From NCBI RefSeq assembly GCF_032854445.1, contig NC_088302.1:15247338-15311337 (forward strand): a stretch of DNA of 64,000 bases, in the 5' to 3' direction. Position 1 is the first letter of the stretch. Every line of letters begins with the position of its first letter. A program made the position numbers and the translations under genes. The stretch is from Liolophura sinensis (lineage: Eukaryota > Mollusca > Polyplacophora > Chitonida > Chitonidae). Shown here in pieces: positions 22,801 to 35,300 of this stretch. The notes under the pieces were generated by a model. It was not told where the DNA came from. It was given only the letters and a program-made list of their open reading frames with translations, and made no database searches.

Positions 22801-24589
22801 AAATAACTTGATAGCCTAACATTATAAATGCTGCATTTCGCATTATTAATGTTATAACATTTCGGTTTGAAGAGAGTATCATTTGGTCTATACTACTACA
22901 GATATACATGATGAAAAACCGCTGAATCTTGATAGGAAAAATGTCATTTTCGGTGGTGGACACACTTCTTAATTCTACGTATGTACATGTAACTCTGATA
23001 TATCTTTCATTTTTAAATCAAAAACTTTCGCTACTCACATTTAGTTAACACTTTAACTTCGATCAATGAAAATTTGCATTCATTTGCCAAGGTGTTTGGC
23101 TTGTATGCACCAAATGGCCTGTAGTTAACAAAGTATCTTGTCAAAAGACACATACAAGTTCTAAACTTAAAGGTTATTCATCACAAGGAATTAAATAAAT
23201 TATTGCTTAATACCACAATGACACTATTTCAGCCATATCAGTGGCGACACCGGAAGCTCATGGAATTGATTTGACAGGTTGGTGAAGTGAGGTCAAATGT
23301 TAAAAGCCGCGTGTATTGTTCCATAGAATTGAACTTGACGTCCCTTGGTTATAATTTTCTTTTTGAAAAAAAAAAACAAAAAACCCCCCAAAACAGAAAA
23401 AAAAACGGGAAGCGTGTACAATTATTTTCATGCTGTCTTTTTAGGCGGGTCATAAAACATTCATTCTTCTATCCTGCAATGCTCTTGGAAGTATTAGGCC
23501 AACAGCTCTTCTGTCCAATTTTTCATTATTATTTTATTCACTGACAAAAGAGTCCATGAATGCTTGTCTAATTCTACAAAAGACATCTAATGGAAACGCC
23601 TAATTCATACTCCGATAAAATTTGCATTATCATTTCAAGACCCCTGGTAGAAACATTGATAACAATTCGTTCCACAAATCCGCGCGCCTCTGGGGTTTAG
23701 GGCATGAGTTTTCGTTCATAACATGGATTAGGCCGCTTGTAAGGCTAATCAGTGAATCAAGCTACCGGTACAGGCTATCAGACCTTCCGCGTCATCAAGA
23801 GCGATGTCTAATCAAGCTGGATTCTCACAATCGTTACATTTACATATGGGAGACAGAGTGGAAAATCATGGAATAAGTGTGGATAAATGTTGATAACCAA
23901 CGTGTCAACAGCATGGCGATAAGAGGTTGAATAATTAGCACGTTTAGACCAGTACTATACATTTCCTCGAGTGATTTTCTATAATTGGACTTCCATTTAC
24001 AGCCCTGCGTGCTGTCGTTTCCTTCCTCTCTGCCTTTGGCGATCATCTCGTTAAAATTCGGTTATCTCCGGATGTTCCCGGACACCTACTTCTGTTGACC
24101 GCTGCTTTTCTTGGCCGCCATTGGCACATTCGTAATTATGTCCGAGTTACCAAATGGATATATCCTTTCTGGCCAAGAGGCCATTTAACCATTTAACGTG
24201 ACATATAAAATGATCAAGTCGAATGTATGAACAATTACAGATAAAGTGCAACGGAGATACGTATCTTATAAATTATCATGGTACACGATAAGAGCACATG
24301 GTTTAAATGTATACGCACCTAGAACATCTTGGGTGTTATGTAAAGCCGTTGACTGCTTCTTTTTGCAGGACCGTCCTAATTTCTTACTTTATTATACTAT
24401 TCTGTAGACATTGTTTTGGAAATTGCTTTTGCAGTTATTCAAGAGGAATTGCATTTAACGAATGTGTAGGCTATTATGAAGTCTAGATTCTAACGGACAT
24501 TTCTGTTGTTCGAACCTATCAGTGCTTGACTCTTTCTTGACATACAATCAGATCTGCCCCATATGGCTGTTTTACCTGTTTCATCATAA
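22801..24589. other. Non-coding stretch
   Basis: No gene, long repeat or splice-flanked open frame found. A short A/C-rich tract lies at 23366-23407. Confidence 0.45.
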
Positions 24590-24873
24590 GTGAGTAAGTG
24601 AGTGCTTGGGGTTTAACGTCGTACTTGTAACGTGCCTCCTTGTTGCAGGACGGATTTCCACCGCTCTTTTATCTAGCTTTACTGAGACGTCTTACCGAAG
24701 GCAAGAAGGTTGCCCCGCACAAGCTATTATACTGATACGTCAACCAGCAGTTGCATTGTTCCTTTCTTACTGAACGCCATGTGAAACTCTTTTAAGGTCT
24801 TAGACCCAGGATTGACCCAGGATCTACCGCTCCCGAACCGGACGCTCTACCAACTGTGTTATCTGGACCGGTT
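24590..24873 (-). repeat. tRNA-derived SINE family 1, full-length copy
   Basis: On the minus strand it begins with a tRNA-like head (cagttggtagagcgtccgg, B box near gatcctgggtcaatcc) and runs through 'tgcaactgctggttgacg'. It ends 'cgacgttaaaccccaagcac'. The same body occurs on the + strand at 26188-26522 and 39570-39802. Confidence 0.85.
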
Positions 24874-25083
24874 TTTATCATAAGACATATGAGAGTGTAC
24901 ATGTATAAGAGGGTATAAGATACATCGTATAATGTCTATGTGTGAAATATTTCTTCTTTGCGAACAGAAATAAGAAAAAAAATGAGGACAACCTTCTCGC
25001 TCAACTATTGATTAGACATCTGTACAGATTGATATTTGTAAACCATTGGATTATGGACATAAAGTCTGAACTTTGATGTAAAT

Positions 25084-25133
25084 ATATTATTATTATTATT
25101 ACATTTTATTATTTTTATTATTACATTTATTAT

Positions 25134-25176
<43 letters not shown>
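25084..25176. repeat. (ATT/TAA)n microsatellite
   Basis: An interrupted ATT tract runs into a clean TAA tract. Confidence 0.95.
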
Positions 25177-26187
25177 TAGTGACGTGATTCAGCGATCGTA
25201 CATATACTGGATCGATAACATAATCAGCTCCCCACTCATCGACCCTGTGGGAAGTTTCACGTCCCACCCTGTCCTATATTCATCAGTAGCCAGACATGTC
25301 GGCTTTACTGTGACATTCCCCGATTGACCATCTGCATGGCAGCTTGCCAGATTAAATACATGATGTACACCTATACCTCACACTTTCCCAGACCATTCCT
25401 ATGATCGGCGGGAAGTCATTTATCAAGTTTCCCGTCCAAGATATCACAAAGGTTTCAGATAAACGCGAGGAAATCGACAGTACTCGACTACCTTCCCAAT
25501 TTCACGCTAATTTCGTGCCCTTGCGTAAATTATCTTCCATGGCGAGGGAACTATTAACACGTTATGAGAGCGAATTAAGGTTGGAGATTAAAGACACGTC
25601 GCCTTTACAAATTGCGATAGATATCATGCATCAAGATGAAATTACCCTAAAATTTGTGGTCGTCATTTAAAATAGGCCATCACTGCATAGCGCGCATATA
25701 TCAGTTTATTGTCAATATACACCAATATAATGTTATTTGATAGATTTATTACAAATTGTAGTAATCATTATCACTTCCACAAATTTGTTTTTGACCTGAC
25801 AGAATTTATCACTCTTTGTTCTCACATAAGTTTAAATTATGATACACAAGTCTTAATGTCATGCGCATTATGTTTTCCAATTTTAACCCCTATATACAAT
25901 CCAAAATGTGGGTAAAAATTCAGTTTCAGCGTGAAAGGGGTACAGAATCGATTTTGATTGTCTGGTGTGAGAGGTAGGCAAGTCTAGGCTATACCCAGCC
26001 TGGCTAAATTTTAAGTATGTTACATATTTATTCAAGCGTGACCAAGGTTGCAAGATTTAACCCAGAAAACCCATCTCCACGGTCAGCCAATCAGTGTCGA
26101 GCCTGTATGACTTTAAGACTTAAGCCAAAACTTGCTTTGTATAATCATTACCAGGTAAAATATATCGTAAGTCTTAGGTTAGAAATA

Positions 26188-26522
26188 CTGACCCTGATGG
26201 CTCAGTTGGTAGTGCGTCGGCTTCGGTGGCGGTAGATCCAGGTTCAATCTTGGGTCCAGTCACCTTAAAGAGGAAGTTGTACCTTCCTCGCGTTCAGCAT
26301 TAAGGGGAAGTGCAACGACTGGTCGACCCGTACCACTATAATGGAGGGTGGGGGCCACTTATTTTCCTTCTGTAAATAATCTCAGTGAAGAAAAGTGAAG
26401 TAAAAAAGCGGTGGAAATCTGTCCTGCAACAAACAGGCACATTGCATGCACTTCACCGACTCCTTCGTCATCATATGATTAAAAAATTGTTAAGTACAAC
26501 GTTAAACCCCAAGCCCTCAGTC
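26188..26522 (+). repeat. tRNA-derived SINE family 1 copy
   Basis: The head 'gatggctcagttggtagtgc' and B-box-like 'atccaggttcaatc' are followed by the family body (gttcagcattaaggggaagt) and the conserved 3' end 'cgttaaaccccaagccctc'. It is similar to the minus-strand copy at 24590 over its length. Confidence 0.85.
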
Positions 26523-26984
26523 TTACAATACTAATGCAGAATAGCATTATAGCAAGGATGACCATTCCTTTCGCAGTAATGCCAAGTACTTGGTCTAATT
26601 ACCTTCTTCCACTTTGATGCTTATCATTATTAATATTTTTTTAGGCTTAAAGCTAGAAACCAATTGCTTTTTCTCGATATTATAAACTTATTGTTTTCGG
26701 ACAGTTTTTTGCCTTTTATCTGGGAAGGTCATGTTACGCTGACGTTCCTGTAATACATGATAATGACTCGCGCTTTGATATACCATTGTCATTTGGTATA
26801 CAATTTCTGTAATTTCCTGCAACTTCTGTATGTTCAGAAATGGGTGAATTTATCTTTTGATTATCAACTTTCGCTTTCGTCGCGGCGTTTCGTATCTCAT
26901 CGGTTTTTTTTTGCAATTGTGTACGGCGGAGTTCTTGCAAGCAGAGCTAAGGTATTGTGCAGTAAGTTATCATATATATGTGTA

Positions 26985-27205
26985 GCCTACTCGATACAGT
27001 TCCCGAGGGGCAGTTGGTCTACCCGACGGTTTTCCGGGGAATAAATTTAACAGTAAGTCTACTCGATGCAGCTCCCAAGAGACCTAGTTGTTCCACCTGA
27101 TGTTTTTCCCGGGGGATAAGTTTATTCGTAAGTCTACTCGATGTAGTTTCCTAGAGACGTGTTCGTTCTACCCGATGATCTTCCCGAAGAGTCATTAAGA
27201 GAAAT
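26985..27205. repeat. Three-copy tandem repeat, about 73-bp unit
   Basis: The motif 'ctactcgatgcag' recurs at 26987, 27059 and 27134. Each is followed by 'gttc(t/c)accygatg' and a 'tttcccgggggataa'-like block. Units are diverged, so it is an old small array. Confidence 0.8.
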
Positions 27206-27474
27206 TGAACATTTTAGTCCATTTCTGCCCGCAGGGATTTCACTTTGTCAGTTCTGCCGTAAAGCCGCTGCCCAAAGTTATCCAAGCAATCTTTTTACGT
27301 CTTTACTTGCTCATTTTACTTAAGTGTTTGTGTTCCTAGTTAAGGGCATTATCATTCCAATAACTGGATAATTACATGCTCTTGAACAGTGGTCTTCTAC
27401 CTCATGGTTGGTAACTTAACCCGGATAATGAAATCTCCAAAATAAAGGTTGCTTGTTCCTCACTATAATCAAGA

Positions 27475-27545
27475 CTACGATGGCGGTTAGTTTCATGGAG
27501 GAAACCAGTGAGCAAAGACATAAACCGTCGATCTTTGGTAAGTTA
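27475..27545. repeat. Repeat family 3 fragment
   Basis: Contains 'cggttagtttcatggagga' and 'accgtcgatctttggtaag', a diverged form of the family 3 core at 51585 and 61120. Confidence 0.4.
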
Positions 27546-27546
27546 C

Positions 27547-27670
27547 ACTAAAAAAATAATCAAATTAATCAGTTAATTTTAACAGAAAGTCTGAGTGATG
27601 CTTTACTAGAATGTATCTTGTTGTTAGAGCGCAATATTCTGTCATATATTCAACATTGTATCTTGTTTAT
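27547..27670 (+). repeat. Unnamed repeat family 5, copy 1
   Basis: Shares 'actaaaaaaataat', a near-palindromic cagttaattttaacag, 'aaagtctgagtgatgct' and 'agaatgtatcttgtt' with copies at 46661 and 47994. It is short, AT-rich and non-coding. Confidence 0.65.
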
Positions 27671-28544
27671 GTCTTTATGTATCATGACGTACAGTTGGGC
27701 ACACCAGTTTGGTCAGAGACAAGTGGTTTTCAACAAACCTTGGGCTGCTCTATCGGCAAACGTCGTCGACCGCTAATTATGACCAAGGAATACACAAATT
27801 CCATGTTCCTATCTGGGGAGAAATCCTCATCCTCCGTTGTCGTAGGAGTTGAAAGATGAGCATCTTAATTACTCTGCAAAAAAGAAAGAAAGAAAAACGT
27901 TTCATCTGCGTCGTCTTTCCAGCTGCTATATGAAGTTTCCATTTTATTTCCGATCTACTAGGGAACGTCATGTTGTGGGATCAACGCTCCTCTTGGAGAT
28001 ATGTCGCCAAAGTATATTATTATAAAACTCATACTCTTATTTGCTTATAGGGCGTTCGTAGTGTGAGATAACTGAGTTGTGATATAAACGATAAACATTT
28101 GCGTAATAAAAACATTATAAATGTTATGCAGTTTTACAATGCGTATGTAGATATGGTGATACGTTCAATGTGACAAGGCTGGTAACTATTTTACTCGCCA
28201 TTGCGGCGTAGGATATTTAGAGAGATTATACAAATACATTCCGTTATTTACGACTGTCTCCTCTGATTCAATCTTACCCGCGTGGCCAAATAGTTCGGTT
28301 AATACAGCCCGTTTATGAAGTAGCCTATATTGATCTGATGTGCCCTCTGGACCTCAACATGTGTGCAAACGAAAAAAGGGAGAAAGAACAAAATTAGCTT
28401 TAAATTTGACTGTTGCCGAACCTAACGATTTGTTGAGAGGGTGTAAGTGGAGAGAACAACTGGCTTTCACCGTACATCAGTCTTTTGTGATATCCGACAA
28501 CCTTCCAATCATCTTGTCACTCAGTTCCTGTCGACCGCTTCCCA

Positions 28545-28580
28545 GCGCATGCGCTGATTATGAGTTGCCGGAAGATGGCG
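28545..28580 (+). promoter_or_regulatory. Promoter-like cluster: NRF1, ETS and YY1 motifs
   Basis: Within 36 bp lie GCGCATGCGC (28545-28554, the NRF1 palindrome), CCGGAAG (28568-28574, ETS core) and AAGATGGCG (28572-28580, YY1 initiator-type site). This combination is typical of TATA-less housekeeping promoters. A donor-like CGA|GTGAGT follows near 28625, which could end a short non-coding first exon. No coding exon of such a gene was recognised downstream. Confidence 0.35.
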
Positions 28581-29214
28581 TGCGTTTACGATTATTATCT
28601 CGTCGCGGAGGCACATTAGTCGAGTGAGTGGTGATCCGTCCAGCTATCACCCCCCGTCCACCAGAATTCGGTAACAATGCACAAGGGAAGGCATTTCTCA
28701 TTACTCTTGTCTCCCTAGAGCCGTGTAAAGATTTATCCCGTGAGAGCAATCTTGCTGTCTAAACGACCCCCAGTTTTGTTCCTAGCACGACAGAACAACG
28801 CGCTCCCCGATGAAGAATGAAATGACGCCGGGTCGACTAGGATCATAACATCTGCCATGAAATCTCACACGTTAACTTCGTTACTCACCCTGCACATCAG
28901 TCACTTGGACCCATGATTAACAAATTAGCTGACTAATTACTGTGTTTCTTTTAACTGTGCTTATTTTGTTTACTTTGTTAAATATAGCCATGCATGAATT
29001 GCTAGTGGTTGGAAATGCATTCGTGCCAAATTCCCACAAACCCTTAGAGTCGGTAATGTATTTAGTGTCCTTCCAAATGGTTACAGAAATGCCATGATTT
29101 CTGAAATTCTTTCGTCATTTATAAAGAGTGCAGGTCTTCTCTCGGCTATATCGGAATACTGGGCTTTCGAGTTATGACATTACCACATCATGGTGACGTC
29201 TTCTAGATTTATCT

Positions 29215-29315
29215 TATTTATTTTTTTTTTACGCTGCACTCAAGAACAGGCCTATTTCACTTATACGATGGCGGTGAGAGGCTTCTTGGTTATTGCGCCG
29301 CGCTGGCGACGGCCT
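29215..29315 (-). repeat. SINE family 2 fragment
   Basis: A minus-strand match to the SINE 2 tail and head ('ttttacgctgcactcaagaa', 'gtgagaggcttcttgg', 'ttgcgccgcgctgg') with the middle deleted. Confidence 0.6.
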
Positions 29316-30109
29316 TTTGTACTGTAACGTCGTCTCTTTAATGTTCGATAGGGCAAATCAATGACCCATAGTTGATGATTTTTATTTTCTGAAATTTTTT
29401 ATTTTATAAAGTATATAACAGGATATATAATGCAATCATTTACATTATTGCATACGCGATACAATAAACGGACCATGCCGTAACGTCGATACTCATTGTG
29501 CTTTGGAACAGCATTGATGAAATTATTCCCGTGTGTGCGTACATTCCTGTTTCATGCAAACCTATGTTATATATACATATATACACACGCGCACGCACTC
29601 AAAAACACACAATTCTATCTAAACCATCCCATTCACTCTTTAGTCATGTAATCTTCAAGAAATTTTGTTTTACGTGTTCACGTGGGGAGCCTGATGATCA
29701 AAGGTCCCTTTATCCCGTATGTTGTCAGTAATTTATCAATATCGTATCTGATAATTCAACAGCATGATTAGGTTAGATTACGCTTGTGTAGCAGCTGTTC
29801 TCTCTAAATCTCAGATCCAGACATGATAGTATAAAAAACCGAAATAAAAATGAATCCTTTCATCTGGATTGTTTTTTTATTTTCGGATTGTGTTTAGGTA
29901 TTAATACAATGTAACAAATACAACATGCAATATAGATTTTGAGGGCAAGCGTTTATACTTGTAGTTAAAAGACATCCTTAAAAGACAAAACAAATATTCA
30001 TTTGAATATGAATACATAATACTCCTATTTGAACGACAAAGGGTGGTGGTTTACAATGCATATTGGGGTTTTACTCCCACTTTCCTCCAAACTAGCCGCC
30101 ATCATATAT

Positions 30110-30335
30110 TAATTTATTTATTTCATTGGTGTTTTACGGCGTTCTCAAGAACGTTTCACTTGTTCAAAAGTGGCCAGCATTATGGTGGGAACTAAGAAGA
30201 GTCCCGGGGAAATCAACAACCATTCGCAGGTTGCTTGTAGACCTTCCCGTGTACGACGGGAGAGGAAGCCAACATGAGCTGGACATAAACTCAAAGAGAC
30301 GATATTCGTGAGAGGCTCCTGGGCCATTGCGCATC
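30110..30335 (-). repeat. SINE family 2, near full length
   Basis: Minus-strand copy: 'cattggtgttttacggcgtt' tail, 'gccaacatgagctgg' middle and 'gagaggctcctgggccattg' head side. Confidence 0.8.
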
Positions 30336-30404
30336 GCATGCGTGCAAACCAAAACAAATATTAACTTGAATATGAATACATAATACTCCTTTTTTAGTGA
30401 CCGA

Positions 30405-30585
30405 TAAACGACAGCGGTTTACTCCGGGTATTTCGGGTTCTTCCAACTGTGAAACTGATGGCCGCCATGATATACATGTAGGCGACAAATGACTGAATGT
30501 TTTGCGTTAAAACAGTTAAATAAATAAACAAATAAACAAACAAACAAATAAATAAATAAATAAATAAATAATGAATGAATGTCAG
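30405..30585. repeat. Family 3 fragment followed by (AAAT/AAAC)n
   Basis: A diverged 'gcggtttactccgggtattt' block of family 3, then AAATAAAC/AAAT tetranucleotide repeats at 30519-30573 and GAAT repeats. Confidence 0.6.
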
Positions 30586-30599
30586 ATGTTTGTAGAATG

Positions 30600-32271
30600 A
30601 AGGTTTTAATCCAGAAGCATCGCACTATATAAGCTTCTGTCAAGGTCATTCATAAGGCTAGATGGTTGGATGAATTTATACAGCACATTACTCATGGATA
30701 GCACTGAGCCATAGGAAATCCCTATCTATAAAGGTACGAGTTTGTTATCCATAAGTAATCTAGCGTCCTAATTATTCAACAATGTTATCCATTAACGGAC
30801 ATCCTATTGTCGTAAGCAATTTCTACTCTGCTCCTTTATGTCAGTAATCGTTGCGTAAACAGAATCTTTTCGGTTCGCTGACGCTTCAGTGTGTTTCCTT
30901 ACTGTATTATCCTTTAATGCATTAAATGCAATGAGTTGTGAAACATTAAATATTGTGTTGTGTTTTACTGTCCATCACGCTAGTATATATCTGTCCTCGT
31001 GCTTGAGTTTCGTGTGTTCGGCAGTGCTTTGTAACATACTGAAACAGATTTCATAGTACCCAGTATGCTAGTTTATCTGTTTTCGTCCTGTGAACCTCCT
31101 GAAGGCGGTAGTCCTTTGTTATATATTGAACCAGATTTCATTCACACATGTACACTTCATAAACCCTGGCGTGATGCTTTGAGAGCTTTATGGTACGTGT
31201 ATTAGGCTGTACTGGTTCGTGGTGTATGAGAATGTAGCTGGTATGTAAAGGGGCCACTGTCTCTGTATGTGCATAGGCCGAGGTAGCGTCTCAGAGCCTG
31301 GTTGTGAGGAAACACAAACCAAACCATGGTAGGCTGTCTGGAGTTTCGCCGTGTTAGCTCACCAAAGACTCACTCCACCGCAAAAAAAGCCAGCCAATCG
31401 ACGACACAAGGTCGTCATGTTCCATCTGAGCACGGGGTTCGATATGTCTGCCATACTCCATACAAATTACTCCTTAGAACGCGTCACGATCTGTCAAAAT
31501 GGTCGAATTCACAGTGAAATGGTTTTATTGGTGACAGAGATTTGCGATCTGGAGCACTTTTGACCGGCTCTTGGCTCCGCAAACACACTCGTTGGAACGA
31601 GTTGACAGACGAGTGTTGCTGGAGTTAAACAATCAATAAAAACCTCAAAGTAGCCGTCTATTGGCCATATTATATCGACCAGTTTCTTCCCTTGCATTCA
31701 AAGATCGCATCTTTGGACCCGATTATGGTTATAACTTTGAATGTGGAACACAAGCGTACAATCCTGTTTACGAATTAATTTGAGATGCTGTTTAATCTTA
31801 GGTTATCTTGAATGTAAAGTAATGCTCAAACCAAATTCCAACCTTCTGGTTCTTATATATCATATCTGGTTGTTTTACTCGCGAATTATGTGCCTAACTT
31901 AAAAATGTGTTGAGGATTTTCACTCCGAGGCAGATTTTTGCATAATTTTTGAAACGTGTTTTTCTGATACCATTTAACCTTGTGAGTCTATAATTTATAT
32001 GATAAAAAAGCTCCAATCGTTTGTCGTTTGCCTAACAGACAAAAACATCTTAACACTGTGAAAAAGTTTTATCCAATCGAAAGCAGAAAATCACACTCCG
32101 CTCAACTTCACGTTTCCATGTCATTGTGAGTGATGGCTCAGTAATCTAAAACGTTATTCTCGGTTCAACCGGTTGGCCCTAGACACAAACTCGAATCCAG
32201 TTGTCCTGTCTTGACTCCGACTTTAAGTTAGACGGTTTGTCACCTAGGCCACAATTAGGCCACATCTGCTA
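30600..32271. other. Non-coding stretch
   Basis: No gene or recognised repeat. The open frames at 31326-31563 have no splice or homology support. Confidence 0.45.
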
Positions 32272-32283
32272 TAAACAAACAAA

Positions 32284-32342
<59 letters not shown>

Positions 32343-32345
32343 ATA

Positions 32346-32376
<31 letters not shown>

Positions 32377-32379
32377 ATA
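32272..32379. repeat. (AAAT)n microsatellite
   Basis: About 26 AAAT units with one imperfection near 32343. It lies behind AT-rich DNA and is possibly the tail of a decayed retroposon. Confidence 0.97.
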
Positions 32380-35300
32380 GTAAAATTCCTCTAGTTAGAC
32401 GGTTATATCTAGACGTGTGTGTGCTACATGAGTATAAGTTTAAATCGCTTATATGCTTTATTGAGTACGTTTGCTTGGCTTTTTAGGTTCTCGCCCCATC
32501 CACGACTCATATGAAGCTTAGCTGTTTTGGTGTCTATGGTACTACGGGGACATGTGAGAAAATTTTCTTTTGTAAGCAAGGAAAGACAACCGCTCACCTT
32601 TGGCGATGTTTTTAAAATCGATAGGTTATCTCCATATTACGCAAACAAAACCATTATTGTTCATGTCGCACGCGTTGCACCGTGTATAGCTGTAAAGGTT
32701 ATGCTCCTTCTGCACATATGAATAGAGAAATTCCCAATCACATCGGCATCCTTTAAAACGCGCCTAAATCATAATCTACAGAAAGCTGATCTCCCTCACA
32801 CCTGGCCTGCAGGATTAACCAAAGATTTCCGACAGTTTCTTGATTGATATACGAAATGCACGATCTTTAAAATATGACTCGTACATATTCCTTTACGCCA
32901 TCACGTGCAGGCGTGGACTCGGACAGATACTGTTACCTCTGTCTAAGAAAAATGATACTCTTTTGATTGGTTACAGCACGCTCAGGATCGCCGTTCTGTT
33001 TGATTTCAGATTATTTTTAGAATTAGTTTTGCGCGGCTACATATGTTGTTTGATCACAATCTCAAATGACAAAGTTGGGCTGTAACATCAGCAGCATTGC
33101 TTAAAAACAAACCCCACGCCATTTACTAAAATAGCCTCATGTAATATTATGTGGCGTAGGCACAGAATTTAGAATGTGAACCAAGAGAGTTTTTCTAAAA
33201 AAAAAAACCAGGAAAGTAAAAAAGTCCATAAGTGACGAATTTAACGTACCAATCAGCGGAGGCAAAAGTGCTGTTGTCGTTATTAAAATACCATAACATT
33301 ATCGGGTAATTAGGAACTTGAATATGCCTACATCTAATTCGGCGCTATAAATCACCAAAGCCTAAAAAAAAGCACTCGCAGACGTTATCAGTGATTTATA
33401 ATATTGTCTCCCCTCGAATAAAATTGTTGAAAGGGATTTCGGGTAGAGTGAGGGGGTGGAGGTGGGTGGGTAGGAGACGGAGGGGGGGGGGGGGCTGGTG
33501 AGGAGGAGATTACAGAGATTACAGAGATCTGACATAACGGTGATGATAATAATGACAAAGGCAACCATGATGTGGATATATATGATATATATGATGATGA
33601 TGATGATGGTACCAGCGATACTGAATGATCATGAAGCCATACTGACAATATAGATAATGGCAACAACACTGTCTGTAATGATCGTGACGGTGGTTGGAAT
33701 GACGATGGTGATGATGATGACGACGGCAGTTTTCTTGCTAATGATGGCACTGACATTAATGATGTTCATTTTCACAATTATGGTAATAAGTTTGGTCTGT
33801 GTACAGAAAATCATCTGCTACGCTTTGAATTTTGCAATAATGTATATATTCTTATCACTAACCCTACTTCCCTAGACAGTAATTTGCTATTAGACGACGA
33901 ACTATTTCTATCGAGCGGGTATATGTGCACAGGGATAGAAAAGTACATGATCGTATGATATTGTACGGGTAGAAACACACATAAAATTCCCATCAGCCGA
34001 ATGTTATATGAGATTTTACGTCATTGCCAGTCACACAAAATTTGATTTCATCTGATGGGCGGATATGTGATATTTGATATATATGGCTTTCTGTGCCTAT
34101 TTGTAGTTCAAATCTGCCTTTTGCCTGGCGTGGTTTGCCTGGGTACTACTGGGGGATTGATCTCCCTTTGTCTTACTGCGATCTCCGCATTAGTGAATTC
34201 GGAGGGCAATTGCTCAATTCCCCTTCCGCCCTATTTGATATCCGGTCCATCATATGCGAGCCAAGACAGGGTATATAGATTCGACAATCTATACAAGTGT
34301 CCAGCTGAGTTCTAGTAACCCGAATTCTGACGGCAATTGAATTGATTGACATTCCGCAGTGTTAGTCACCAGTCAGTGGAACAAGCGCGACCCTGGGCCT
34401 GTTTCAATTACAGCATTAGCCAATCATGAAACAAAAGCCAGTTTAAACCCACTAGTCTGAGACTATCCAGTTGCGCTCCTCAATCTGATCTTATCCAGTC
34501 CCAATTACATGTCTGGTGCCAGATCCGGGAACCTTCCAAAATCTGCCAGAAGGCTAGATCCTTAACACACTGGGAAAGACAAGAAGAAAACTAGGAATAG
34601 ACAATAGGCATTACCCCGGCTTCACGGTAAAGCACATTTCGTTGCCGACATCTCTACAATGATGCTTTTGATGCGGAAATCCAAAATCAGTGTTTAGTTC
34701 TTTTCATTGTCATGGTGCGCTCCGAATGTAATACCGGGTAAAATTTAGTAAGCTGCCTAAAAAGAGTAAAGACAAAGGCTGTTAAAATAGAATTAATTGA
34801 ATTTTGTAATGGATTGAAATTATAATAATGAAATAAACACCAGCGATGTTTGGTGCTCTGGAGAAGTAAAACATACGAGAGGAAAACAAGATTATTATGA
34901 GTTCTGATACATTCTCCACATTCTAAATTATATACCTTTAAGCATCATTGTTTAAGGGCTACTTATGTTGTTGCGTATTTTGCAAAAAATATATCAACAG
35001 CAAATTTAATTGAGCCACAGCTCTTTGTCAAAAAGGAACTCACGAGGTCGAATTCAACATTTTTTCATTTGTCGAAACTGACTGAGATAGTAATTTTGTA
35101 TGGTGCACACAGCTTTCTCACCCTGACTAATTTTCACCACATTTTTATATCGAGCCAGATTTTACAAATGTTGCTATTGTAGAATATTCGTAGCGTGTTT
35201 TTTTTCACACATGGACGAAAGTGTGGAAAAATGCGGCGTAGTTTTAAATGTATAGGCGTCTCAATGTCTCTTCTTACAGAGTCATATTCTGTGCTTAAAA

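Noticed and set aside
25401-25670. 89-codon frame on +
   Set aside because: Reads fairly naturally, but no family, splice sites or start context could be supported.
26188-26264. A functional tRNA gene
   Set aside because: The head resembles a tRNA, but it is followed by a shared SINE body present at two other sites and does not pair as a full cloverleaf by eye.
33388-33756. Ser/Pro-rich frame on -
   Set aside because: It is produced by G-rich and GAT-rich low-complexity DNA.
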